DNA from: Aggregatibacter actinomycetemcomitans
GTDB lineage: Bacteria > Pseudomonadota > Gammaproteobacteria > Enterobacterales > Pasteurellaceae
Length of the DNA: 64,000 nt
Reading direction: 5' to 3'
Assembly (NCBI RefSeq): GCF_003130205.1
Contig: NZ_NRDF01000001.1
Coordinates: 248,001-312,000, forward strand
In this document: piece after piece, positions 1 to 8,160 of the stretch
Numbering within the stretch: position 1 is the stretch's first letter
Layout of the letters: the number at the start of each line of letters is the position of its first letter
Program-made: the position numbers and the translations under genes
Notes under the pieces: model-generated
The model's database searches: none
Seen by the model: only the letters and a program-made list of their open reading frames with translations
What the model was told of the DNA's origin: nothing

Positions 1-52
1 AACGCAAATCTTCAGGCGAATTAATTAATGATAAAAGGGGATAATTTTGCAT
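1..52 (-). CDS. dxs: 1-deoxy-D-xylulose-5-phosphate synthase, first codons only
   Basis: Only the first 17 codons lie in the window; the gene continues past the left edge. The minus strand from the ATG at 52-50 reads MQNYPLLSLINSPEDLR, which is the N-terminus I know for Pasteurellaceae DXS. The enzyme condenses pyruvate and glyceraldehyde-3-phosphate in the first step of the MEP isoprenoid pathway. It follows ispA on the same strand after 85 bases, matching the usual xseB-ispA-dxs order. A TGA stop lies three codons upstream in frame, so this ATG is the only plausible start. Confidence 0.85.
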   Translation of the reverse strand, partial: MQNYPLLSLINSPEDLR

Positions 53-137
53 AATGGTTAGTCAATTCCAACGTTAAAATTTATATATCGACACATTAAA
101 AAAACACGATTAATTTTCACCGCACTTTTGGGGATAA

Positions 138-1028
138 TTAGCTTTTTCGTTTCACGATAAATTCCGCCAACGCATAAAGTGCGGTGGTATTAAAGGGTAA
201 ATTTTTTAGCTCGGCTAGAGCCGTTTGGTAAAGTTCCTGCGCTTTTTGTTTGGCGCCTTCAAGCCCCAACAATTTCGGGTAAGTGCTTTTGTCCGCCGTT
301 AAATCGGAGCCGGCGGTTTTGCCGAGGGTCGCACTGTCGCCCTCGATGTCTAAAATATCATCCTGCACTTGAAAGGCTAAACCGATTGCCGTGGCATAGC
401 GTTCCAGTTGTTGCGCCAACGCTGTGTCGGCAAAGTGCGGTGAGCAAATAAAGCCCATTTTTAAGGCAGCGGCCAGTAATGCGCTGGTTTTGTTTAAATG
501 AATCTGTTCCAGTTCTTGCAGACTGATGATTTTTTGTTCTGAAATTAAATCCAGACTTTGCCCCAAGCACATTCCTTTTACGCCCGCAGCCGCGCTTAAT
601 GTCTTAATTAACATCAGTTTTTGTTCTGCCGATAAATGGGGAATATCCGTTAAGATCTCAAAAGCCAATGTTTGTAGCGCATCGCCGGCTAAAATGGCGG
701 TGGCTTCATCAAACGCAATATGGCAGGTTTGGTGCCCGCGACGCAATTCATCGTCGTCCATAGCGGGCAAATCATCGTGAATTAAAGAATAAGCATGAAT
801 GGCTTCAATGGCGGCGGCAGCGTAATCCAGCTGCGCCATGTCGGCGCCTAGCATTTTGCCGGTGGCATACACCAAAAAGGGACGAATGCGTTTGCCGCCC
901 AATAACAAGCCGTATTTCATGGCTTCCGCCAGCGGCGCGGGGGCGCTGTCAATGTACGCAAATTGATCGGCTAAAAATTGATTAATCCGTTGCTGAACGT
1001 ACTGTAAATCTTGCGAAAACTGATACAT
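138..1028 (-). CDS. ispA: Farnesyl diphosphate synthase (geranyltranstransferase)
   Basis: This 296-residue trans-prenyltransferase adds isopentenyl diphosphate to dimethylallyl and geranyl diphosphate to make farnesyl diphosphate in the cytoplasm. The first aspartate-rich motif DDLPAMDDD is at residues 85-93, followed by RRG. The second, DDILD, is at 223-227, followed by GKTAGSD. The frame is open upstream to 1163, but that extension would run through the end of xseB, and bacterial IspA begins near MYQFSQDL, so the ATG at 1028 is chosen. It starts 10 bases after xseB and precedes dxs, so the three are probably one operon. Confidence 0.95.
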   Translation of the reverse strand: MYQFSQDLQYVQQRINQFLADQFAYIDSAPAPLAEAMKYGLLLGGKRIRPFLVYATGKMLGADMAQLDYAAAAIEAIHAYSLIHDDLPAMDDDELRRGHQTCHIAFDEATAILAGDALQTLAFEILTDIPHLSAEQKLMLIKTLSAAAGVKGMCLGQSLDLISEQKIISLQELEQIHLNKTSALLAAALKMGFICSPHFADTALAQQLERYATAIGLAFQVQDDILDIEGDSATLGKTAGSDLTADKSTYPKLLGLEGAKQKAQELYQTALAELKNLPFNTTALYALAEFIVKRKS

Positions 1029-1038
1029 TGCCGACCCG

Positions 1039-1284
1039 TTATTCTTCCGGTTGATAATCGCTGAGTTTTGCGCTTTCGCTTTTTTGCAACAAAATTTGGA
1101 TACGTTGTTCCGCTTGTTGTAAACGTTCCTGACCCAATTGCGCCAGCTTGATCCCTTGTTCAAAATCCTTCAAAGCATCTTCAAGAGAAAGCTCGTTATT
1201 TTCCAAACGGGAAACGATTTCTTCTAATTGTTTCAGCGTATTTTCAAAATCAGGTTCGTTTTTTTCAGCCGGCTTGCGTGCCAT
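1039..1284 (-). CDS. xseB: Exodeoxyribonuclease VII small subunit
   Basis: This 81-residue protein is the small subunit of exonuclease VII, which degrades single-stranded DNA together with XseA. The signature [20 protein letters not shown], followed by a stretch ending in FEQGIKLAQ, is typical of the family and predicts a short helical hairpin. A Lys/Glu-rich N-terminal tail precedes it. It is the first gene of the xseB-ispA-dxs operon and is divergent from accD across a 224-base spacer, which presumably holds both promoters. xseA is not in the window. Confidence 0.95.
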   Translation of the reverse strand: MARKPAEKNEPDFENTLKQLEEIVSRLENNELSLEDALKDFEQGIKLAQLGQERLQQAEQRIQILLQKSESAKLSDYQPEE

Positions 1285-1508
1285 GATATTGTCCTTTTGC
1301 GCAAAATAGAATTGGCGTATTGTACTTGATTTTTAGTGATTTTGTTAGGGCGAATTTGAGGTATTTCCGCTGAAAAATGTCGCTAAAAACGCCGCAAAAA
1401 AGTACCGCACTTTATGGCTAATCAGAACTATATAAATTGCTATAAAAATTCTAAAAATTATGGTCTAATAGCCCACAATTTTTTGTTAATCAAGAGAAAA
1501 GGTTAAAT

Positions 1509-2405
1509 ATGAGCTGGATTGATAGAATTTTTAGTAAAAATACATCTTCTTCCTCACGCAAAGCCAATGTGCCGGAAGGCGTTTGGACAAAATGTACCTC
1601 ATGCGAACAAGTATTATATCGCGAAGAATTAAAACGTCATTTGGAAGTGTGCCCAAAGTGCGGTCACCACATGCGTATTGATGCCCGTGTTCGTTTATTG
1701 TCCTTATTGGATCAAGACAGTGTGCAAGAATTAGCGGCAGATTTAGAGCCGAAAGACATTCTAAAATTCAAAGACTTAAAAAAATATAAAGATCGTATTA
1801 CCGCCGCACAAAAAGACACCGGTGAAAAAGACGCGTTAATTGCCTTTTACGGCACGTTATATAATATGCCGGTTGTGGCTGCCGCGTCCAACTTCAGCTT
1901 TATGGGCGGTTCCATGGGTTCCGTGGTGGGCGCGAAATTCGTGAAAGCGGCGGAAAAAGCCATGGAAGAAAATTGCCCGTTCGTGTGTTTCTCCGCCAGT
2001 GGCGGCGCGCGTATGCAGGAAGCGTTATTCTCCTTAATGCAAATGGCTAAAACCAGTGCCGTATTGGCGAAAATGCGTGAAAAAGGCGTGCCGTTCATTT
2101 CCGTGTTGACCGATCCGACGTTGGGCGGTGTGTCCGCCAGTTTCGCTATGTTGGGCGACATCAATATTGCCGAACCGAAAGCCTTAATCGGTTTCGCCGG
2201 TCCGCGCGTCATTGAACAAACCGTGCGTGAAAAGCTGCCGGAAGGGTTCCAGCGCAGTGAATTTTTATTGGAAAAGGGCGCTATCGACATGATCGTAAAA
2301 CGTGCCGATATGCGAAACACCTTGGCGGGTTTATTGAGCAAACTCATGAACAAGCCTTCACCTTTTGTGGAAAGTGAATTGGTTGTTGAAGAAACCGCCG
2401 CATAA
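1509..2405 (+). CDS. accD: Acetyl-CoA carboxylase carboxyltransferase subunit beta
   Basis: AccD pairs with AccA to transfer carboxyl from carboxybiotin to acetyl-CoA, giving malonyl-CoA, the committed step of fatty acid synthesis. The 298-residue protein has the N-terminal zinc ribbon with Cys29, Cys32, Cys48 and Cys51. The crotonase-like carboxyltransferase fold follows, with [11 protein letters not shown] and the [12 protein letters not shown] region that forms the acyl-CoA oxyanion pocket. The start is preceded by AAGAGAAAAGG. folC follows after 22 bases, the conserved accD-folC order of gammaproteobacteria. Confidence 0.97.
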   Translation: MSWIDRIFSKNTSSSSRKANVPEGVWTKCTSCEQVLYREELKRHLEVCPKCGHHMRIDARVRLLSLLDQDSVQELAADLEPKDILKFKDLKKYKDRITAAQKDTGEKDALIAFYGTLYNMPVVAAASNFSFMGGSMGSVVGAKFVKAAEKAMEENCPFVCFSASGGARMQEALFSLMQMAKTSAVLAKMREKGVPFISVLTDPTLGGVSASFAMLGDINIAEPKALIGFAGPRVIEQTVREKLPEGFQRSEFLLEKGAIDMIVKRADMRNTLAGLLSKLMNKPSPFVESELVVEETAA

Positions 2406-2427
2406 AACCTTATTGAAGGCATTTATA

Positions 2428-3774
2428 ATGCAAACAGAATTAAAAGCCACTTCGCCACTCAACGAGTGGCTTTCTTATTTGGAAAACAGCCATTTTAAAG
2501 CCATTGATTTGGGGCTGGAACGGGTTCAGTCCGTAGCACAGACGCTTGATTTATTAACGCCGGCACCTTTCGTGATTACCGTGGGCGGCACCAACGGCAA
2601 AGGTACCACCTGTCGTTTGCTGGAAACGATTTTACTGAACGCCGGTTATCGCGTGGGCGCGTATTCCTCTCCGCATTTGTTACGTTATAACGAACGCGTA
2701 CGTATTCAAAACCAGGAATTGGAGGATGCGCAGCACACGGCTTCCTTTGCTTATATTGAGCAACACAAAACCCAATCCTTAACGTATTTTGAATTCAGCA
2801 CCTTGTCGGCGTTGCATTTGTTTAAGCGGTCGAATTTGGATGTGGTGATTTTAGAAGTAGGGCTGGGCGGTCGTTTGGATGCGACCAATATTGTGGATAA
2901 CCACATGGCGGTGATTACCAGCATTGATATTGATCACACGGATTTTCTCGGTTCCACCCGCGAACAAATCGGTTTTGAAAAAGCGGGGATTTTCCGCGCC
3001 CATAAACCGGTGATCATCGGCGAGCCGAACATTCCGCAAACCATGCTGGATCGTGCAAGTGAGCTCGGCAGCCAGTTATTCTGTCGCCATCTGGATTGGA
3101 CTTTCAGCCAACAAGCGCAACATTGGACGTGGCAAACCGTACAACCGGAAGAAAAAGTGCGGTGGGATTTTTTAGCGGATTTACCGCTTTGCCAAATTCC
3201 GCTTGCCAACGCGGCAACGGCAATTGCTACGGTGCAAAAGCTGCCTTTTGACATCTCTCTTGAAACCGTTAAAAAATCCTTGGCTGAGGTAGAACTCACC
3301 GGGCGTTTTCAAACCATTAACCCCGCGCAATTAGCCCATCTGACACAAAAACTACAACGCGACGTTACGGCGCTACCACGCATCATTATTGACGTAGGCC
3401 ATAACCCGCACGCGGCGCGTTATTTAGCGGAAAAACTGACCGCACTTAAAGCGCAATCGTGCGGCAAGCTCATTGCCGTTTGCGGTATTTTGAAGGATAA
3501 AGATGCGGTTGGCGTATTAACGCCGTTGCTTTCGCTGATTGATGAATGGCGTTGTGTCACTTTGGGCGGTTATCGCGGTCAACGTGGATCGGATTTATTT
3601 GTGACGTTGCAGCAGATTGCCGCGCAACATCACTTCAATGTGCAGGGCGGTTACGCCGATTCCGTTGCGGAAGGCGTAAAAAGTGCGGTGGAAATTGCCG
3701 ATGAAAATGACACCGTACTGGTGTTCGGTTCATTTCATACGGTGGGGGAATTTCTGACTTTTAGCCAAGCCTAA
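2428..3774 (+). CDS. folC: Bifunctional dihydrofolate synthase / folylpolyglutamate synthase
   Basis: FolC joins L-glutamate to dihydropteroate and then adds further glutamates to folates, using ATP. This 448-residue Mur-ligase-type protein shows the P-loop GGTNGKGTTCRLLE, the LGLGGRLDATN-type motif (here EVGLGGRLDATN), the THIDHTD-like SIDIDHTDFLG, and the C-terminal DVGHNPHAA. The frame opens at 2365 inside accD, but the ATG at 2428 with GAAGGC upstream gives the normal family N-terminus (LNEWLSYLE). The usual downstream dedD-cvpA-purF neighbours are absent; a hairpin and a prophage remnant follow instead. Confidence 0.95.
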   Translation: MQTELKATSPLNEWLSYLENSHFKAIDLGLERVQSVAQTLDLLTPAPFVITVGGTNGKGTTCRLLETILLNAGYRVGAYSSPHLLRYNERVRIQNQELEDAQHTASFAYIEQHKTQSLTYFEFSTLSALHLFKRSNLDVVILEVGLGGRLDATNIVDNHMAVITSIDIDHTDFLGSTREQIGFEKAGIFRAHKPVIIGEPNIPQTMLDRASELGSQLFCRHLDWTFSQQAQHWTWQTVQPEEKVRWDFLADLPLCQIPLANAATAIATVQKLPFDISLETVKKSLAEVELTGRFQTINPAQLAHLTQKLQRDVTALPRIIIDVGHNPHAARYLAEKLTALKAQSCGKLIAVCGILKDKDAVGVLTPLLSLIDEWRCVTLGGYRGQRGSDLFVTLQQIAAQHHFNVQGGYADSVAEGVKSAVEIADENDTVLVFGSFHTVGEFLTFSQA

Positions 3775-3785
3775 CATCCCGCAAA

Positions 3786-3842
3786 TGTAGCGGAGTGAGC
3801 AAATTGCTCGATTCTCTTTCGCAAATTGCTCACTCCGCTACA
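3786..3842. repeat. 57-bp inverted repeat at the folC / prophage-remnant boundary
   Basis: Two 22-base arms (3786-3807 and 3821-3842) are complementary with one mismatch and enclose a 13-base loop. The inner part GAGCAAATTGCTC is itself nearly palindromic, so alternative pairings exist. The right arm supplies the stop codon that ends the truncated transposase gene. The element could act as a terminator for folC, but it lacks a clear T-tract and starts abruptly. It may be a small palindromic insertion or a scar of the deletion that removed most of the prophage. Confidence 0.7.
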
Positions 3843-5306
3843 GCAATTGTTCGGCGCTGGCTTTGCGCACTTTCGTGGCTAGCGCGTAATCACGCTCAAA
3901 CACTTGGTCAAAACTGTAAACGCCTTGGCAAATCTCGGTTTTACGCCCCATTTGCGCGTTGTAGTGCTGTATGCCTTCTTCCAGGATCAATATAAAGGTG
4001 TCGTAATCCACACCGTCTTTACCCCCGTTGTAATTATCCGGCTGGTCATCCACACTACTTCCCGCGTAAAAGCCTGCAAAGTTCGGGTGTTTATCAATGA
4101 TTTCGCCCAGTCCGCCGTTACCAAAGGCGCGTTCTATCGGCTTCGCCTGTCCGTGACCTTTGCCGAACTGTACACTTGTCCAGTGCAGCTCGATGCCAAG
4201 GGTCGGGATAATCCCTTTCACGTCATCCTCTTTAACTTTAAAGCGGTAACGGTTTTTAACTCCGCCCGTCATCCATTTGTTCGCTGCGGCGCGGGTGTTA
4301 TCAATGGTCAGGTGTTTCGGTATGCCGTATTTCCAAACCACATCCATCAAACTCAAGCGGATGGTGTCGCTGTTTTCGCTCAAATCCGCGCGATAACCGA
4401 GGATTTTGCGGGTTCTGATGTCTTGCCAATACCACATGTCTTAGGTCTGACAATCTCACCGTTATGCCATCGCACAAACACGTTGTGCTGATAGCCGTCG
4501 CCGTTAATCCATTCCATCGCCTCAAGGTCTGCCACCGTGCGTTGTTGGCTTGGATAAAGCTGGCTTACTGCGTGTTCGCCTTTGCGCCAGTAAATTTGCT
4601 GGATTTTCGGCACTTCACGCTCTAACTTGCTTTTTACAGCGCTGATGCTTGGCACAGTCCAATTGTTTTCCCTTGCCGCATCTAATAAACGGCGGTAGCA
4701 GGCGTTAAATTGTGGTCTTTCCGGGCGCAAGTAATCGGCTTTAAAAAATGACCATGCCTCATCACTAAATTCGGCAAGCAGTTCCGGGTGTTTGCCGTCG
4801 TGCTTACTCACCAACACTGCCAACCAGTCGCTACGCTCAAACGGTTTTACGCGGTAATACCAACGTTTAATCGTCTTCCAGCTCTCGCCAAACCGTTCTC
4901 CTGCTTTTACCAGCGCCGTGATGGTGTCGGTACCATTGGCTACCAAGTCGGTCACTGCGCACACCGCTTTAAAACGGTGCTCTGCCTTTTCTTTTTTCTT
5001 TTGGGTCGCTTTGTCATAAGCAATCCAAAAGGCTTCCGGCAGATAGTTAAGTTGTTTTCTTTGCGGCGCCGGAATTTCGGATCTATCCAAATTTTCTACC
5101 GCACTTTTTTTGGAGCTCTTTAGGATTAGTTCGGCTTGGGTTTCTTGAGGGAGGGATTTGAATGAATATTCAAAACTAACTCCTTTTTTTCCCACTACTT
5201 TTCGCCGCTCCCAATTTTCAATTCTTGCCTTTTTATTAATGCCCTGTGGGGAGTTAGGCAAAGTTTCTAAAAAAGAGAGCACAGTAGCTGAAAACCACAT
5301 TTCCAT
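3838..5306 (-). pseudogene. Mu-like transposase A, frameshifted and C-terminally truncated
   Basis: MuA-type DDE transposases bind phage ends and catalyse replicative transposition. The first frame (5306 down to about 4437) has the N-terminal Mu winged helix (NSPQGINKKARIENW) and the central DNA-binding region. Translation should shift near 4437-4440, where loss of one base between AC and ATG explains the break. The second frame continues with [14 protein letters not shown]. Joined, the residues D270 (NGDGYQH), D336 (TIDNTRAA) and E392 (KPIERAFG) fall almost exactly at the known MuA triad positions. The chain ends at about residue 489, against roughly 660 for MuA, so the C-terminal domains are missing. 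The start is 9 bases after ner. Confidence 0.88.
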
Positions 5307-5315
5307 ATACTTCTC

Positions 5316-5528
5316 CTACTCATAACGAGACGGCCATATATCCTGCGGGGTGACGCCAATAAAATCAGCGATAATTTTCTCTCCTTTAGGGTATTTGCGC
5401 TCAAGTGCATTTCCCAGTGTTCTAGGGTGTAAACCTGCTTCTACGGAAAGCTGATTTAATGTTTTCCCCTTTACTCTGATGCTCGCGATAATAAATGCGC
5501 GGTGCATATCTTTTTTACTCTTACTCAT
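5316..5528 (-). CDS. ner: Ner-like phage transcriptional regulator
   Basis: This 70-residue helix-turn-helix protein resembles Ner/Nlp/SfsB, which in phage Mu dampens early and repressor transcription during lytic growth. The motif LNQLSVEAGLHPRTLGNAL is the HTH, and GVTPQDIWPSRY is the typical C-terminal tail. It is divergent from the c-type repressor across a 188-base operator region and sits directly upstream of the transposase gene, as in Mu. The coding frame is intact although its partner transposase is broken. Its activity is not known. Confidence 0.85.
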   Translation of the reverse strand: MSKSKKDMHRAFIIASIRVKGKTLNQLSVEAGLHPRTLGNALERKYPKGEKIIADFIGVTPQDIWPSRYE

Positions 5529-5575
5529 AATGTGATATCCTTAATACTTGTTTTAGTTCCTTGGTGTTACTCTTT

Positions 5576-5703
5576 AGAAACTATGGAAACTATGCACCTA
5601 CCTTTTCAGAAACTCAACTAGTTTCTGAAAAAATTAACTTTTTTATTTTTTATATTTAAACTCAATAAGTTATGTTTGTTTTATTTTAGAAACTAAAGTT
5701 TCT
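5576..5703. promoter_or_regulatory. Operator array between ner and the c-type repressor
   Basis: Six copies of AGAAACT or close variants occur: 5576-5582, 5585-5591 (GGAAACT), 5608-5614, the inverse at 5620-5626, 5688-5694 and the inverse at 5697-5703. The pair at 5603-5614 and 5620-5631 forms a perfect 12-base inverted repeat around CAACT. The pair at 5688-5703 is a 7-base inverted repeat with a 2-base spacer, immediately before the repressor ribosome binding site. By position these are binding sites for the repressor and/or Ner. Which protein binds which site is an inference. Confidence 0.75.
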
Positions 5704-5716
5704 TAAAGGTGATTTT

Positions 5717-6160
5717 ATGAGAAACTCTGAAGAATGGTTTTCAGCAAACCAACTGGTTGGTATTAGAGGGCTACCTTCATCCCCACAGGGGATAAACAAA
5801 AAGGCAAGAACTCAAGGATGGATAAAAAGAGAAAGAAGCGGCGTACAAGGCGGGGCGATTGAATATCATTATTCATCACTTCCGCCTGATGTTCAAAGGC
5901 TCCTAGGATTTAGCACAAACACAATAAACGAACAAGCGGCGCCATATAACGCCGAGAAACAAACAAACAATAAAGACTTAACGGAAGTAAGCAAGGCGCG
6001 CTTTTTAACGGCGATCAGCACGCTGGAGGAAATCTTAGCAATGACACGCAAAACCATGGCGCCCGAAGCCAAGGCGCAAATGGTATGGATGATTTACGAA
6101 TTACTAAGCGAAGAAAGCGCTAACGAGAAGATTATTAATTTGGTTAAATTGGTTGCATAG
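5717..6160 (+). CDS. Mu c-like prophage repressor
   Basis: The 147-residue protein starts with the same Mu-type winged-helix module as the transposase (EEWFSANQLVGIRGLPSSPQ, then INKKARTQGW), the hallmark of Mu repressor c, which keeps the prophage silent and shares DNA-binding ancestry with MuA. A C-terminal helical part (residues 90-147) probably mediates oligomerisation. AGGTG lies 6 bases before the ATG at 5717. It is divergent from ner-A, and inverted AGAAACT elements lie directly upstream, consistent with autoregulation. The frame is intact. Confidence 0.8.
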   Translation: MRNSEEWFSANQLVGIRGLPSSPQGINKKARTQGWIKRERSGVQGGAIEYHYSSLPPDVQRLLGFSTNTINEQAAPYNAEKQTNNKDLTEVSKARFLTAISTLEEILAMTRKTMAPEAKAQMVWMIYELLSEESANEKIINLVKLVA

Positions 6161-6172
6161 ATAAGGGGTTAT

Positions 6173-6466
6173 ATGGACAAGCAGTCAATTCTTAAATTCT
6201 TTAATGATAATACTAAGGACGCGCCACAAGGCAGCATATACATTCAATATTTTTTTTTGCGATTTTTAAAATCTTTCGCATTTTTGGTTTTTATCTATTC
6301 TTCAATAAAAAAGGACGCCGTTTTTCTTGCGCCCTTGTTTTCATTGGTTTTGTTCCACTTATTCCCGCTTGATTCAACATTCTCCCTAGTTTATTCCTTT
6401 TTCTCATTTTGTTCGGTGTTTTACAGTTGCGCCGTGTCGATAGTACGTTGCAGGCAGCTGGTATAA
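6173..6466 (+). CDS. Putative membrane protein of the prophage end, with a host-encoded C-terminus
   Basis: I do not recognise this 97-residue frame. It starts 12 bases after the repressor gene with a hydrophilic stretch (MDKQSILKFFNDNTKD). Two or three strongly hydrophobic Phe-rich segments follow (about residues 22-42, 48-66 and 70-88), suggesting an inner-membrane protein. The phage end lies at 6425, so the last 12 codons read antisense through the interrupted host phosphatase gene. The native phage protein therefore presumably ended elsewhere, or this is not a real gene. Confidence 0.4.
   Translation: MDKQSILKFFNDNTKDAPQGSIYIQYFFLRFLKSFAFLVFIYSSIKKDAVFLAPLFSLVLFHLFPLDSTFSLVYSFFSFCSVFYSCAVSIVRCRQLV
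6421..6430. other. Prophage end / host junction (attL-like)
   Basis: On the minus strand the host phosphatase frame reads ACGGCGCAAC and then TGTAAAAC. TGTA is the conserved outer tetranucleotide of Mu-family ends, and the host reading frame stops two codons later at TAA. The last five host bases (GCAAC) would be the target duplication, but the other end of the phage is deleted, so this cannot be confirmed here. Confidence 0.65.
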
Positions 6467-6627
6467 GCCGCTACGAAAGGCGTGTCTTTTAATGCCATGC
6501 CGGTGAGTTGCGCGCCTTTAACGCCGCTTTCCGTTAATGCGGAATTGCCGAAGCCTTGCAATAAACCCTGTTCGTTCCAAAGGGTACGACCGTGGCGGAT
6601 TAAATAAAACGTCAGATTTTTGTTCAT
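6421..6627 (-). pseudogene. Histidine phosphatase (phosphoglycerate-mutase-like), 5' fragment interrupted by the prophage
   Basis: The 68-residue product begins with FYLIRHGRTLWNEQGLLQGF, the RHG phosphohistidine motif of the GpmB/CobC-type phosphatases, and continues to SCLQRTIDTAQ, where family members normally go on for about 140 more residues. The frame ends at TAA formed by the phage terminus at 6421-6426. The remainder of the host gene is not visible on the far side of the remnant near folC, so it was deleted or moved. AGGATAAT precedes the ATG at 6627. Confidence 0.82.
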
Positions 6628-6689
6628 TATTATCCTTGATTAAATGTTATCGAGAGAAAAAACACCGGGAAAATCAACCGCACTTTTTA

Positions 6690-8147
6690 CTACAACAGCG
6701 GGCTGAAGAGGAAAAACAATTTTTCTATAATGCGCTGATAAACGGAACGATTTGCCCACTTAGCGTGATCCGGTAATTCTGAATTTTTGATGTAACCTTC
6801 GTGGAGCAAGGAAATTTCATTGGCGAACGCCAGATCTTCTACCACCATAGTGACTTCAAAATTCAATAAAAAGCTACGCATATCCATGTTAACGGTGCCG
6901 ACCAAAGCGAGCTTGTTATCAATGAGCATACTCTTGGTGTGCAATAACCCTTTATTGAAATTATAAATTTTTACGCCGGCAGCAAGTAAATCATCGAAAA
7001 AGGTACGACTTGCCCAGCGCACCATCATGGAATCATTTTCTTTCGGCAGAATGATGGACACCTCCACGCCACGCAGTGCCGCAATGCGTAAGGCTTCGGC
7101 AATGTTGTGGCTCGGTACGAAATAAGGCGAGGTGATCACAATGCTTTTACGCGCGGAGAAAATCGCAATGGCAAGAGATTGCGCCATTAAATCATCGGGG
7201 AAACTCGGACCGGTAGCGAGAATCTGCACGGCGTGGGAGTTATTTTGTTCCAGCGGTAACAACGGGCTGTCGGAAATATGCAGCGGAACGGATTGTCCCG
7301 TTTCAATTTCCCAATCCCAGGCGTGCAAGCCGTTGAGCACCGCCGACACAGGCCCGTTAATACGCACCATGATGTCAATCCATTCGCCCACATTGCTGTC
7401 TTTTTTGAAGAATTTCGGATCTACCATGTTCATGCTTCCGGTGTAGGAAATTTGGTTATCGATGACGATAATTTTGCGGTGTTGGCGCAAGTCGATACGG
7501 CTGAAGAACATGCGGAATAAATTCACATGCAGGGTTTCGATGATTTCAATGCCTTGTTCCTGCATGACGAGACAATCCCGGCTTTTTAGAAACGGGCGAC
7601 TTCCCACGGAATCCAGCAGAATACGAATTTCCACCCCGCGTTGACGGGCGGCGATAAGGGCTTCCGTCACTTCATCAACCAAGCCTTTCGCAGACCAAAT
7701 ATAAAACACCATATTGATGGATTTTTCGGCACGTTTGATGTCTTCAATAATGCTGCGCATGATATTTTCCGGCGTATCCAGAATATGCAGTTCATTGCCC
7801 AACACGCAAGGAATGCCGAGCCGCTGTTTGGCTAAATCGAAAATCGGACGATAGAGCAGATTGGTTTGCGTATTCACCAAATTATCGCATTGCGACAGCT
7901 TCTCAAACCACGCCATGAATTTCGGTTTCAATTGATTAAACAGTGCCGCACGACGTTTCCCGAGATTGATTTCGCCGAAAATCAAATACGCCACAATGCC
8001 CACGACGGGAAACACATAAATCACCATCAACCAGGACAGCATGGCAGGCACCGATTGCTTTTTAATCACCAAACGAATGGTGATGGCAATGGTGAGAATC
8101 CAGATAAACACCGGAATAATGTAGGCGGTAATTTGTTCAATATTCAT
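6690..8147 (-). CDS. cls: Cardiolipin synthase
   Basis: Cls joins phosphatidyl groups to make cardiolipin at the inner membrane. The 485-residue protein has two N-terminal membrane helices (about residues 8-27 and 36-58). Two phospholipase-D HKD motifs follow: H223-K225-D230 (HRKIIVID) and H403-K405-D410 (HTKSMLID), with GSMN and GTVNMD after them. Length and layout match ClsA-type enzymes. It lies 13 bases downstream of the LysO gene and is probably cotranscribed with it. The truncated phosphatase gene follows after 62 bases. Confidence 0.95.
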   Translation of the reverse strand: MNIEQITAYIIPVFIWILTIAITIRLVIKKQSVPAMLSWLMVIYVFPVVGIVAYLIFGEINLGKRRAALFNQLKPKFMAWFEKLSQCDNLVNTQTNLLYRPIFDLAKQRLGIPCVLGNELHILDTPENIMRSIIEDIKRAEKSINMVFYIWSAKGLVDEVTEALIAARQRGVEIRILLDSVGSRPFLKSRDCLVMQEQGIEIIETLHVNLFRMFFSRIDLRQHRKIIVIDNQISYTGSMNMVDPKFFKKDSNVGEWIDIMVRINGPVSAVLNGLHAWDWEIETGQSVPLHISDSPLLPLEQNNSHAVQILATGPSFPDDLMAQSLAIAIFSARKSIVITSPYFVPSHNIAEALRIAALRGVEVSIILPKENDSMMVRWASRTFFDDLLAAGVKIYNFNKGLLHTKSMLIDNKLALVGTVNMDMRSFLLNFEVTMVVEDLAFANEISLLHEGYIKNSELPDHAKWANRSVYQRIIEKLFFLFSPLL

Positions 8148-8160
8148 AAAAAATGACTGT

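Larger units (their letters stand above)
3838..6425 (-). mobile_element. Remnant of a Mu-like transposable prophage (left-end early region)
   Basis: The order c repressor (plus), operator array, then ner and transposase A (minus) is the early region of phage Mu, read leftwards here. The outer phage end is at 6425, where the minus strand reads TGTAAAAC after host sequence; TGTA is the Mu-type terminal motif. The other side breaks off inside transposase A at about 3842. Everything after A (B, morphogenesis genes and the right end) is missing. The transposase is frameshifted, so the element is not expected to move. Confidence 0.8.

Noticed and set aside
1847-2422. 191-codon minus-strand frame opposite accD
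   Set aside because: It is antisense to a well-conserved gene, has no ribosome binding site or domain, and mirrors the codon pattern of accD.
3795-3995. 66-codon frame starting in the hairpin after folC
   Set aside because: It starts inside the inverted repeat and runs antisense to the transposase remnant.
3904-4491. 195-codon plus-strand frame across the transposase remnant
   Set aside because: It is the complement of clear MuA sequence and includes the frameshift site; the protein has no family features.
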